This document shows, piece after piece, positions 1 to 7,301 of a DNA stretch of 14,712 bases; within the stretch, counting starts at the first letter, position 1; the number at the start of each line of letters is the position of its first letter. The stretch is from contig CAPNAV010000022.1 of NCBI GenBank assembly GCA_948663575.1, positions 1 through 14,712 of the forward strand. Direction: 5' to 3'. Source of the stretch: an uncultured Candidatus Saccharibacteria bacterium. GTDB taxonomy: Bacteria > Patescibacteriota > Saccharimonadia > Saccharimonadales > Saccharimonadaceae. The notes under the pieces are model-generated. The model searched no databases. It was not told the DNA's origin and saw only the letters and a program-made list of their open reading frames with translations. Both the position numbers and the translations under genes were made by a program.

Positions 1-6
1 TAACAT

Positions 7-19
7 GCCCTTATAGGGC
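7..19. other. Small hairpin at left edge
   Basis: GCCCT and AGGGC (7-11 and 15-19) flank a three-base loop. It lies just before the stronger hairpin at 24-50, probably in the 3' end of a gene lying to the left of the window. The TAA at 1-3 could be that gene's stop codon, but this cannot be checked from the window. Confidence 0.3.
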
Positions 20-23
20 TGAG

Positions 24-50
24 CAAACCACCCCTTGGAGGGGTGGTTTT
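24..50. terminator. Strong hairpin, probable bidirectional terminator
   Basis: An 11-bp perfect stem (25-35 with 39-49, core AACCACCCC/GGGGTGGTT) has a three-base loop and is followed by TTTT on the plus strand. It lies 26 bp past the stop codon of the minus-strand gene ending at 76, and directly after whatever plus-strand gene ends at the left edge, so it probably serves both. The T-run is short in both directions (TTTT plus, TTT minus). Confidence 0.65.
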
Positions 51-75
51 GATTGAAGTTGATCCAAAAATAAGA

Positions 76-1368
76 CTAATTTAACTTTGTAATTGAACTA
101 AAGTAATAGTTATCACCAGATTTCTTGAATTGATACTGATAACGATTCATTCCAGCGGTGTAAGTAGTTAAATCATTGGATTGTATATTTGATGCGATTG
201 GCTGGAATAGATTATCGAAGCTATACAGGTTCTGCTCATTAGAATCATAAATCCCTGCATTAGTGAGAACATAGATTACCTCCCCCTCCTCATAAATATG
301 CTCAATATTCTCAACAATAGTACGTCTTTGATTCGTACTGCATGTTACACTCTCAGCAACAAAAGCATTTTCAGTTTTTGAAAAGCTAAAATCTAAACAT
401 CCATAACGAAAATCCGTTCTTTCATAATATTCTAACGTGCCGAAAGTTTCCCGAAAAGCGCGCTGCATCTCAGCGTCAGTAACGGTAACCATAAAATTAC
501 TAATACTACTATCAAGCATTACCTGATTATAGGCCATGGCCAACAAATATTCTGGCTTAATTTCGCCCACTTTGTAATCATCGCTATATAAATAATAGGC
601 CATAACATTATCTGCGCTAAGATTAGTCTGCAAATTGTTAAAAAGGTAACTATAGTTTGCTATATACCAAGTTGCATCCTTTACAGGACCTGCGGTCTGA
701 ATATCATCATCGACCTTGCCATCTGAGCAAGTTGTATTTTGTTCGCAGTTTGGCTGCATAAAGTCAAAATAACGCACATCATAAAGACAATAACCAAAAT
801 AGACTGCGACTACTACTAACAATATAATTACAATATCATGAAAAAAGTTATTCCAGCGACGGCGTCGGTTTGCTTTTGCAACTTGCCTCTCAACAATTAT
901 CTTGAATTCTTCTCGCAAACTTTTACGCAAAGCCGACTGCAATTCTTCCTTGCAGTTTTCAACCTGTTCGCGTACTGATTCTAGAAAAATATCGTCCGCT
1001 AGTTTCTTTTTAATTTCTTCCGTATCATCACAAGACGAATACTCATCGGTAGACTCTTGTTCACGCTGTCTCTTAGCGTTATTATCGTCTGAATCAACAT
1101 CTTCGCTAGCCTCTTTGTCAACCTTATCGTTTGTATTGTCATCCGAACAGACGCCATCTTGATCAGGCTCATCATTACTGCCAGTTTCATTGTCAACAGC
1201 TGACTCTGTGTTTTCTAGCTCTTCTATTTCCTTCTTCTCTGAAGTCTCCTTATTGTCCTCCGGCTCAATGATCTCAGCCTCCTGGATTACTCTCTTAATC
1301 TTCGTATCCGCCCGTCCCTTTTGCTCGGCAGCATCCTTCTCGCCTACCGACTTTGCAGTTTCTGTCAT
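76..1368 (-). CDS. Single-pass membrane protein, acidic N-terminal half, extracytoplasmic C-terminal domain
   Basis: The protein has 430 residues and is not recognised as a known family. Residues 40-115 are very rich in Asp and Glu and probably disordered. Residues 117-165 are charged and helical, likely a coiled coil. A basic patch (RRRR, 168-171) precedes one hydrophobic helix at about 176-197, so the N-terminal half should be cytoplasmic and residues 198-430 outside. The outer part is rich in Tyr, Asn and Asp and carries four cysteines (208, 214, 324, 343), enough for two disulfides. The start is supported by GAGAGG six bases upstream of the ATG and by an extended -10 promoter about 25 bp further out. 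It is divergent from the gene at 1495 and ends in TAG just before the hairpin at 24-50. The topology suits a receptor, anchor or sensor of the envelope, but no catalytic motif is visible and the function is unknown. Confidence 0.85.
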   Translation of the reverse strand: MTETAKSVGEKDAAEQKGRADTKIKRVIQEAEIIEPEDNKETSEKKEIEELENTESAVDNETGSNDEPDQDGVCSDDNTNDKVDKEASEDVDSDDNNAKRQREQESTDEYSSCDDTEEIKKKLADDIFLESVREQVENCKEELQSALRKSLREEFKIIVERQVAKANRRRRWNNFFHDIVIILLVVVAVYFGYCLYDVRYFDFMQPNCEQNTTCSDGKVDDDIQTAGPVKDATWYIANYSYLFNNLQTNLSADNVMAYYLYSDDYKVGEIKPEYLLAMAYNQVMLDSSISNFMVTVTDAEMQRAFRETFGTLEYYERTDFRYGCLDFSFSKTENAFVAESVTCSTNQRRTIVENIEHIYEEGEVIYVLTNAGIYDSNEQNLYSFDNLFQPIASNIQSNDLTTYTAGMNRYQYQFKKSGDNYYFSSITKLN

Positions 1369-1392
1369 AATTTACCTCTCTTTTGTGCCCCT

Positions 1393-1420
1393 ATTATAGC
1401 ACAAGAATTCAAGCGTCAAA
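1393..1420 (-). promoter_or_regulatory. Promoter for the gene at 76-1368 (extended -10)
   Basis: Read on the minus strand, TATAAT occupies 1398-1393 and is preceded by TGC, giving an extended -10. The best -35 is TTTGAC (1420-1415), 16 bases away. The expected leader is about 18 nt and contains the GAGAGG ribosome site. Confidence 0.7.
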
Positions 1421-1427
1421 CGAAAAA

Positions 1428-1456
1428 TTGACTAAAATTATAAAAACGCTTATACT
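1428..1456 (+). promoter_or_regulatory. Promoter for the gene at 1495
   Basis: TTGACT (1428-1433) and TATACT (1451-1456) are separated by exactly 17 bases. This promoter is back-to-back with the minus-strand promoter at 1393-1420, the two -35 boxes being only a few bases apart, so the two divergent genes may compete for polymerase. Confidence 0.75.
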
Positions 1457-1494
1457 TATCTTAGTAATAAGCAACCATCAAAGGAGTTATTGAC

Positions 1495-1818
1495 ATGGCA
1501 GCCGCAAAAAGTACAAAAAGAGCTGTAAAAAGAGCAGAAACCGTTCAAGAATCGGAGCCGCGCATTATAGAAGCGGTTATCCCTAGGGAATATAATCCTA
1601 TGGGTATGTGGGGGTATTTCTTTTATGGAATCCTGTTCATGCTGCCAGTTGTCGGTTGGATTATCTGCGTTTGTTGTGCATTTATGGCCGATAATCTTAA
1701 CTTACGCAATTTTGCCCGTTCGCAATTTTGCTGGATTATAATATACATCGTTGCGCTATGTGTGCTGGCGGGGCTAGGACTATTGCAGTCATTCTTGCAT
1801 AATTTTGGTATTCTATAA
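1495..1818 (+). CDS. Small two-helix membrane protein
   Basis: The protein has 107 residues. A basic then acidic soluble N-terminus (1-35) is followed by two hydrophobic helices at about 38-64 and 77-98, joined by a short loop. The loop, with an N-L-N-L-R-N-F-A-R pattern at 68-75, resembles small bacterial membrane proteins that carry a conserved NxNxRNFARA-type loop between two helices. That likeness is from memory and no biochemical role is known to me. AAGGAG at 1481-1486 lies eight bases before the ATG and a TTGACT-17-TATACT promoter lies upstream. The next gene, lemA, starts 62 bp downstream with its own promoter and there is no terminator between them, so read-through into lemA-htpX is likely and the protein may be related to the same envelope function. 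Confidence 0.82.
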   Translation: MAAAKSTKRAVKRAETVQESEPRIIEAVIPREYNPMGMWGYFFYGILFMLPVVGWIICVCCAFMADNLNLRNFARSQFCWIIIYIVALCVLAGLGLLQSFLHNFGIL

Positions 1819-1826
1819 TAATCCAC

Positions 1827-1855
1827 TAGACAAAGCATATTACCTTAGATATAAT
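1827..1855 (+). promoter_or_regulatory. Promoter for lemA-htpX
   Basis: TAGACA (1827-1832, one mismatch to TTGACA) and TATAAT (1850-1855) are 17 bases apart. The predicted transcript start near 1862 gives a leader of about 18 nt holding AAGGAG (1868-1873). Confidence 0.7.
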
Positions 1856-1879
1856 AGAACCATAGTTAAGGAGAAATAG

Positions 1880-2458
1880 ATGTCAGGTTTGTTAATTGCG
1901 GGGATCGTCATTATCGCTATTATTGTGATATTGATTTTAATTATTATTGGCGCATATAACGCTCTAGTTAAGCTTAATGAGCGCGTCAATGAAGCTTGGT
2001 CCGATATTACCGTTCAGCTAAAATATCGTGCCGACCTCATTCCTAATCTCGTAGAAACAGTTAAGGGCTATGCGACTCATGAAAAGTCCACTTTTGAAGA
2101 GGTGACCAAGGCTCGTACTGCCGTCATGAACGCTAAAGGCGTCAAAGACACTGCTGAGGCCGAACGTAGCTTAGAGGGTGCATTGTCGAAGGTGTTCGCT
2201 ATTGCCGAATCTTATCCGCAGCTCAAAGCCAACACTAACTTTCAGCAATTACAGCTCCAGCTTCAAGATGTCGAGGATAAAATCCAAGCCGCTAGGAGAT
2301 TTTACAACGCTGGAGCAAAAGAGCTAAATACCAAGATTAAGCTCTTTCCAGCCAATATCGTTAATAACATTGTAGGCCACTTCAAGAGTCGTGATTACTA
2401 TGAAGTTCCTGAATCCGAGAAGGCTCAAATCGAAAAGGCCCCTGAAGTAAAATTCTAG
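1880..2458 (+). CDS. lemA: LemA family protein
   Basis: The protein has 192 residues, the usual LemA length. One N-terminal hydrophobic helix (about 4-25) anchors it in the membrane. The rest is the helical LemA domain, recognised by YNALVKLNERVNEAWSDI (26-43), the RADLIPNLVETVKGYATHE stretch (50-68), a Q-rich helix ending in ARRFYN (138-143) and the closing FPANIVNNI (156-164). The biochemical role of LemA is not settled. It is repeatedly found beside the HtpX protease, as here, where htpX starts three bases after the lemA stop. This suggests that the pair acts together on membrane-protein quality control. AAGGAG lies six bases before the ATG. The family call is firm; the role is inferred from context. 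Confidence 0.93.
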   Translation: MSGLLIAGIVIIAIIVILILIIIGAYNALVKLNERVNEAWSDITVQLKYRADLIPNLVETVKGYATHEKSTFEEVTKARTAVMNAKGVKDTAEAERSLEGALSKVFAIAESYPQLKANTNFQQLQLQLQDVEDKIQAARRFYNAGAKELNTKIKLFPANIVNNIVGHFKSRDYYEVPESEKAQIEKAPEVKF

Positions 2459-2461
2459 TCA

Positions 2462-3340
2462 ATGTATAAGCAAATTGCCGCAAACAAGCGAAATACTGTT
2501 CTCATCATGGGATTCTTTGTCCTATTGATTGCAGCTATCGGTTGGCTTGTGGCTTTTTGCCTTCGAGATTGGTTTGTTGCGGTCTGGGTAATTATTATAG
2601 CCATCATATATGCCATAATCCAATATTTTGCTTCTGCCGCCTTAGCGGTTGCAATGACTGGTGCTCGAGAAATCAAGAAAAAGGATAATCCGAGATTATA
2701 TAATACCGTAGAAAATCTTTCCATCGCTACTGGTCTGCCGATGCCGAAAGTGTATATTATTGATGATCCGGCTCCGAATGCCTTTGCGACTGGCCGCGAT
2801 CCTGAGCATGCAATCGTTGCCGCTACTACCGGCCTGCTAGACATTATGGATAATAAAGAGCTATCTGCGGTTATGGCCCATGAGATGTCCCATGTCAAAA
2901 ACTATGACATTCGCGTTTCTATGATTACATTTGGGCTCGTTTGCATCGTTGGTTTTATAGCTGACTTATCATTTCGCATGATGTTCTACACTAACCGTCA
3001 TGATAAAGAAGATAATAGTCCTATTGGGTTAATTATTATGCTATTTGTTTCTATTATAGCACCCATTGCTGCTTCTCTGGCTCAGCTTGCTGTTTCCCGT
3101 GAGCGCGAATATTTGGCTGACGCATCTGCGGCGCATATTACCCGCTACCCAGAGGGGATGATTTCTGCCCTCAAAAAACTCGACACTCATTCTCAGCCCA
3201 TGCACCATCAAAACCCTGCTACAGAGGCGCTCTTTATTGCTAGTCCATTAAAAAAAGGTGCCATTAAGAATCTTTTTAGTACGCATCCCCCAATTGAAAA
3301 ACGTATCGAAAGGCTAGAGCATGGCAAAAACAAGTTCTAA
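2462..3340 (+). CDS. htpX: Membrane zinc metalloprotease HtpX (peptidase M48B)
   Basis: The protein has 292 residues, normal for HtpX. Two N-terminal helices (about 13-33 and 38-62) precede the catalytic region, which carries the zinc motif HEMSH (H140, E141, H144). Two more helices (about 152-172 and 188-210) lie before SREREYLADASAA, in which E216 is the expected third zinc ligand. The family cleaves damaged or misfolded membrane proteins at the cytoplasmic face. The gene begins three bases after the lemA stop with no clear ribosome site of its own, so translation is probably coupled to lemA. Its 3' end overlaps the next gene by 20 bp. All expected catalytic residues are present, so activity is likely. 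Confidence 0.95.
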   Translation: MYKQIAANKRNTVLIMGFFVLLIAAIGWLVAFCLRDWFVAVWVIIIAIIYAIIQYFASAALAVAMTGAREIKKKDNPRLYNTVENLSIATGLPMPKVYIIDDPAPNAFATGRDPEHAIVAATTGLLDIMDNKELSAVMAHEMSHVKNYDIRVSMITFGLVCIVGFIADLSFRMMFYTNRHDKEDNSPIGLIIMLFVSIIAPIAASLAQLAVSREREYLADASAAHITRYPEGMISALKKLDTHSQPMHHQNPATEALFIASPLKKGAIKNLFSTHPPIEKRIERLEHGKNKF

Positions 3341-4523
3341 AAAAGCAAAAAGTCGCAAATCGCAAAAACGGCAACTCACAAAGCCTAAAGCACCTCAGAC
3401 TTTTGCTCCAGCAAAAGGCCTAAAGCCCGAAGCTCCGAAAGAATCCAGAACTGAAGAGAAAACTCCCATTCCTAAGGCTAAAACATCCAGCAAAAACTGG
3501 TTCATTTGCCAAGCCCAAACGCTACGCGCCAAAAATAGGAAATTCCGCTCTGAGCGTGTGCGACTTCACAAAAGTTTCAAACGTTCTTATCGAGAAGAAT
3601 ATCTCCGCAAAACCCAGACTCCGGGCCTGCTTAATCATGCCGTTTCTACGTTCCAAGTTATTTTTAAAAACTGGAAAGTCTTCGTGCCATTTATTGCTAT
3701 CATGGTTGTTCTATATATTATATTAGTCGGTCTGCTCAGTGAAAATCTCTATCAGCAATTCCAGAACGCCATTAGTGAATCTAACGCCCAGCTAGCAGGG
3801 AACGAACTTGGCAATTTTGCCACGGCCAGCCTCCTCTTAATTTCCACAATTACCACCGGTGGCTTTGATGCTGGCATGGACGAGGTGGGCATGGTCTTTA
3901 TGGTCGAACTGTTCTTAGTTATGTGGCTAGTTACCATTTTTCTCCTGCGCCATTATTATTCTGGCAGCCGTCCAAAGCTCCGTGACGCTCTTTATAATGC
4001 GATGACACCGTTTATATCGACAATTATTATCTTTATAGTTATTTTTATCCAAGCCATTCCTATTATGCTTGTACTTATTACTTATTCTGCAGCCGTTTCT
4101 ACTAATTTCTTGACCACGCCTTTCTATGCTTTAGTTTACTTTATTTTTGCTGCTCTCATGATTTTACTATCCATGTATATGCTCTCTAGCTCCTTAATGG
4201 CGTTAGCGGCAGTGACGGCACCGGGGGTCTATCCGGTTGCAGCCTTAGGCTCGGCTGCCGATATTACTGCTGGCCGCCGCACGCGTATTATTATCCGCTT
4301 GTTTTATCTGTTTCTCGTCATCGGTTTAGTTTATGTCGTAATTATGTTGCCAATTATCTTGATTGACTTAGGGTTGAAGAGCGCCTTTAGTTGGTTGGCG
4401 GGTTGGCCCATCGTGCCGTTTTTCTTGTTAGTGGTTACTTGTTTTGTTTTTATTTATGCAACCACTTATATTTACCGTTATTATCGCTGGCTGCTTGAAT
4501 ATGACGAAAAGTCCACTCTATAA
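3321..4523 (+). CDS. Polytopic membrane protein with long basic N-terminus
   Basis: The protein has 400 residues and an unrecognised function. Residues 1-100 are extremely rich in Lys, Arg, Ser and Pro and should be cytoplasmic, perhaps contacting nucleic acid, ribosomes or acidic lipids. About six hydrophobic helices follow (119-138, 187-209, 229-253, 266-298, 323-349, 362-385). A polar stretch at 140-185 between the first two contains a moderately hydrophobic Ala/Leu/Ile/Thr segment that could be a re-entrant loop. The start overlaps the end of htpX by 20 bp and has GAAAGG seven bases upstream, so it is co-translated with lemA-htpX. The general look recalls YIP1-like or DUF membrane proteins, but I cannot assign a family. 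The operon suggests a partner or substrate-handling factor for HtpX. Confidence 0.88.
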   Translation: MAKTSSKKAKSRKSQKRQLTKPKAPQTFAPAKGLKPEAPKESRTEEKTPIPKAKTSSKNWFICQAQTLRAKNRKFRSERVRLHKSFKRSYREEYLRKTQTPGLLNHAVSTFQVIFKNWKVFVPFIAIMVVLYIILVGLLSENLYQQFQNAISESNAQLAGNELGNFATASLLLISTITTGGFDAGMDEVGMVFMVELFLVMWLVTIFLLRHYYSGSRPKLRDALYNAMTPFISTIIIFIVIFIQAIPIMLVLITYSAAVSTNFLTTPFYALVYFIFAALMILLSMYMLSSSLMALAAVTAPGVYPVAALGSAADITAGRRTRIIIRLFYLFLVIGLVYVVIMLPIILIDLGLKSAFSWLAGWPIVPFFLLVVTCFVFIYATTYIYRYYRWLLEYDEKSTL

Positions 4524-4538
4524 TTTTCTCTGAATTCC

Positions 4539-4547
4539 TGCTATAAT
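4539..4547 (+). promoter_or_regulatory. Extended -10 promoter for ligA
   Basis: TGC-TATAAT (4539-4547) lies 22 bases before the ligA ATG. No -35 box of quality is visible, which is typical when the extended -10 does the work. GGAGG (4561-4565) lies four bases before the ATG. Confidence 0.65.
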
Positions 4548-4569
4548 AGAATCAAATTGTGGAGGAAAA

Positions 4570-6555
4570 ATGAACAAAGCCGAGGCAGAACAGCGCATTC
4601 TTAAGCTGCGCGAACTAATTAATGATTATCGCTATCATTATCACGTTCTGGACGAGTCAATCATGTCTGAAGCGGCCGCCGACTCACTCAAGCACGAGCT
4701 TTCAATGCTTGAAAAGCAATATCCAGAATTAATTACGCCAGATTCCCCCACTCAACGCGTTGCGGGTAAGCCGCTTGATAAATTTGAAAAAGTCACGCAT
4801 AAAGATCGTATGATTTCGCTCGCCGACGTCTTTTCTCCGGATGAAGTGCGTGAATGGGTCGCATCCAATGAGAAACTGGTTGGCAAAATTGCCCAGTATT
4901 TTACAGATATAAAAATGGATGGTCTGGCTTGCGCCTTGCATTACGAAGATGGCCTGCTCCAGCGCGCCGTCACGCGTGGCGATGGTATGGTTGGCGAGGA
5001 TGTGACGATGAATGTTCGCACTATCGAGAATGTTCCGCTGAAAATTGATGAGCCAGGTCATGTCGAAGTGCGTGGCGAGATAGTAATTTTTAAAAAAGAT
5101 TTTGAACTACTCAATCAAAAACAAGTCAAATCCGGCGAAAAGCCTTTTGCGAACCCACGCAATCTTGCTGCTGGCAGCATTCGCCAGCTCGATCCGAGCA
5201 TCGCTGCTGCTCGCAAATTGCGTTTTATGGCCTATGATCTGGTTCAGCCCAATCTCCCCAAACATTCCGATGCATATGCAAAGCTACGCGAGCTGGGCTT
5301 TCGTACTTCTGGCGAAGATCGTGTGTTTGATTACATAGACAATGTCTTGCAAGAAATTACACGTCTCGAGGGTTATCGCCAAGGCTTGCCGTTTAATACG
5401 GATGGCATGGTTATCAAAATTAACGATCGCGCCGTATACCAAAAATTAGGTATTGTCGGCAAGACTCCGCGTGGCGCCGTCGCCTTCAAATTTCCCGCCG
5501 AAGAAGCCACAACCAAAGTTCGTGACATCGTTATCTCTATCGGCCGCACTGGCGCTGCTACGCCGGTTGCCATTCTTGACCCAGTGCAGATCGCTGGTAG
5601 TACGGTGCGTCATGCCAGCCTTCATAATGCCGACGAAATTGCACGTCTCGACGTTCGGATTGGCGACACGGTTATCATCTATAAAGCTGGCGATATTATT
5701 CCTCAGATTAAAGAAGTTTTGCTTAGCCTCCGTCCAGAAAATTCATCCCCATTCGATTATCTAATAGCCTTAAAAACACAATATCCCGATCTCGATTTTG
5801 AGCGTCCTGAGGGCGAGGTAGTTTATCGTGTCAAAGGCGAGAATTCCGACCTGATTTTGAAGCGCGCCATCGAATATTATGCGTCCAAACCTGCTCTTGG
5901 CATTGAAGGTCTCGGCGAGAAGAATGTTGCCGCACTGGTTGATTCAGGCTTAGTTAAGAGTCTGCCTGATCTTTATCGTCTTAAAAGCAACCGCGTTGCC
6001 CAGCTCGAACGTTTCGGTGCGCTTTCTGCGCAAAATCTAGTCCAGTCTATCCAAGATTCTAAGCATCCCACTCTCACTAAGTTTATTACAGCCTTAGGCA
6101 TTCGTCATGTTGGTGCGCAGACTGCCGCCACTCTCGCTAGCAATTTTTCCACTATCGATCAGCTTGCAGATGCGACCGAAGAGCAATTATTGAAACTCCC
6201 CGACATTGGCCAAACCGTTGCCGAGGCAATTTTAGCCTACTTTGCCGACGAAGACAATCTCGAGATGCTTGCTGAGCTCAAATCTCTTGGCGTCGAACCG
6301 GAATTCATTGATCAATCGAGCTTACCTTTAGTTGGCAAGAGCTACATTATCACTGGCACACTTGATAGTATGGGGCGCGAAGTAGCCGAGGATAAACTCC
6401 GTGCTCTCGGCGCCACTGTCACCGGTAGCGTCACTAAAACCACTACAGCTCTCATCGCCGGCGCCAAGCCCGGAAGAGGGAAGACCGACAAGGCTGCCAA
6501 ACTCGGCATTCCTATAATCGACGAGAGCGAGCTTCTACAGTTAATTGGCGAATAG
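4570..6555 (+). CDS. ligA: NAD-dependent DNA ligase LigA, zinc-finger cysteines missing
   Basis: The protein has 661 residues, close to the usual length, and seals nicks in replication and repair using NAD+. Domain order: Ia (1-70), adenylation domain with KMDG (catalytic K115) and RGE at 168-170, OB fold (about 318-390), a zinc-finger position, helix-hairpin-helix repeats (about 445-560) and BRCT (585-661). Two departures are visible. In the stretch after residue 405, where the family normally has four zinc-binding cysteines, there is none; the only cysteine in the protein is C121. In domain Ia, aligned by eye to E. coli, the NMN-contacting Asp32 and Tyr35 correspond to E34 and A37, while Tyr22, His23 and Asp36 correspond to Y24, H25 and D38. 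The surrounding folds look intact and no other ligase is visible here, so the enzyme is probably functional. The gene has its own promoter and converges on the methyltransferase gene at 6576. Confidence 0.96.
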   Translation: MNKAEAEQRILKLRELINDYRYHYHVLDESIMSEAAADSLKHELSMLEKQYPELITPDSPTQRVAGKPLDKFEKVTHKDRMISLADVFSPDEVREWVASNEKLVGKIAQYFTDIKMDGLACALHYEDGLLQRAVTRGDGMVGEDVTMNVRTIENVPLKIDEPGHVEVRGEIVIFKKDFELLNQKQVKSGEKPFANPRNLAAGSIRQLDPSIAAARKLRFMAYDLVQPNLPKHSDAYAKLRELGFRTSGEDRVFDYIDNVLQEITRLEGYRQGLPFNTDGMVIKINDRAVYQKLGIVGKTPRGAVAFKFPAEEATTKVRDIVISIGRTGAATPVAILDPVQIAGSTVRHASLHNADEIARLDVRIGDTVIIYKAGDIIPQIKEVLLSLRPENSSPFDYLIALKTQYPDLDFERPEGEVVYRVKGENSDLILKRAIEYYASKPALGIEGLGEKNVAALVDSGLVKSLPDLYRLKSNRVAQLERFGALSAQNLVQSIQDSKHPTLTKFITALGIRHVGAQTAATLASNFSTIDQLADATEEQLLKLPDIGQTVAEAILAYFADEDNLEMLAELKSLGVEPEFIDQSSLPLVGKSYIITGTLDSMGREVAEDKLRALGATVTGSVTKTTTALIAGAKPGRGKTDKAAKLGIPIIDESELLQLIGE

Positions 6556-6575
6556 TCTATTCCTGAGCTAGCAAT

Positions 6576-7115
6576 CTAAAGCCCATATTCCACCCTCGCC
6601 CCAGCGCTCAGTGCCCACATTGCCATTCCTGCTGCCACTGACACGTTGAACGACTCTTTCCGCCCCCGCATCGGTATTTCTAAGAAGAAGTCCAATTCTG
6701 ACCGAACCTCATTTGGAATTCCTGCTACTTCCTCTCCTAGCACTAAAATTATCTTTTTCGCCCCCAAATCCTCGCCAAGCAACTTTTTTTGTGACTCTTC
6801 TTTCGCATTCAAGTTATTTTCCAACCCAATTATTTTCCATCCAGCCGCTTTCTGTTCATGAATCCATTTTTCAATCTCATGAGTTGTCTCTTGCGGCATC
6901 ATTTCTTCTGCGCCAAGCGCCGATTTAGCGATTTGGTGAGTTAATTTATCCCGTAAATGTGGCAATAATTCAGGATCATTTGGCCTCGGAGTATATCCCG
7001 ATAGAATAACTTTTTCAACGCCCAAGCCTTCCGCTGTACGCAAAATCGCTCCCACGTTATACGTAGAGCGAATATTATGTAATACCACTTGTAATCTAGC
7101 TGAACTATTTGACAC
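6576..7115 (-). CDS. SpoU/TrmH-family (SPOUT) RNA 2'-O-methyltransferase
   Basis: The protein has 179 residues, the size of a bare SPOUT catalytic domain without an RNA-binding extension. All three signature motifs are present. Motif 1 is NVGAILRTAEGLGV (20-33), with R26 the likely catalytic arginine. Motif 2 is ILVLGEEVAGIP (123-134). Motif 3 runs from EIPMRG (146-151) to ESFNVSVAAG (154-163). Motifs 2 and 3 form the knot that binds S-adenosylmethionine. The family methylates ribose 2'-OH in tRNA or rRNA; the exact target cannot be read here. The start codon is GTG at 7115, supported by AGGAG six bases upstream (7126-7122). A strong promoter (7158-7186) gives it its own transcript. It converges on ligA with a 20-bp gap and no obvious terminator between them. 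Confidence 0.92.
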   Translation of the reverse strand: MSNSSARLQVVLHNIRSTYNVGAILRTAEGLGVEKVILSGYTPRPNDPELLPHLRDKLTHQIAKSALGAEEMMPQETTHEIEKWIHEQKAAGWKIIGLENNLNAKEESQKKLLGEDLGAKKIILVLGEEVAGIPNEVRSELDFFLEIPMRGRKESFNVSVAAGMAMWALSAGARVEYGL

Positions 7116-7157
7116 TTTAGACTCCTAGTTTAGGGCACAACACCCCACCTTATCTCC

Positions 7158-7186
7158 ATTGTAGCACACATTTGCAAAAAAGTCAA
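7158..7186 (-). promoter_or_regulatory. Promoter for the methyltransferase gene
   Basis: On the minus strand TTGACT (7186-7181) and TACAAT (7163-7158) are 17 bases apart, with TGC before the -10. The layout and sequence are nearly the same as the promoter at 14166-14194. The predicted leader is about 35-40 nt. Confidence 0.8.
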
Positions 7187-7236
7187 TAAGAAAATACTAT
7201 CATCCGGCCAAGGTGTAAAAATATCATTTAAAACCG

Positions 7237-7261
7237 TAAAAAAGCCCAGCCGGAGCTGGAC
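7237..7261 (-). terminator. Rho-independent terminator for the gene at 7302-8105
   Basis: On the minus strand a 7-bp stem (GTCCAGC/GCTGGGC, one G-T pair) with loop TCCG is followed by TTTTTT. It sits about 40 bp after the stop of the gene at 7302 and before the promoter at 7186, separating the two minus-strand genes. Confidence 0.85.
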
Positions 7262-7301
7262 CTTTTCGTGGTAAAGTTCAGAGTAAAATACTTAGGAAAG
7301 G

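Noticed and set aside
4729..5061. 110-codon minus-strand ORF inside ligA
   Set aside because: Antisense to conserved ligA sequence; no independent support.
6550..6562. GAATA-GTC-TATTC hairpin at the ligA stop as a terminator
   Set aside because: Only five A/T-rich pairs and no T-run; too weak to call.
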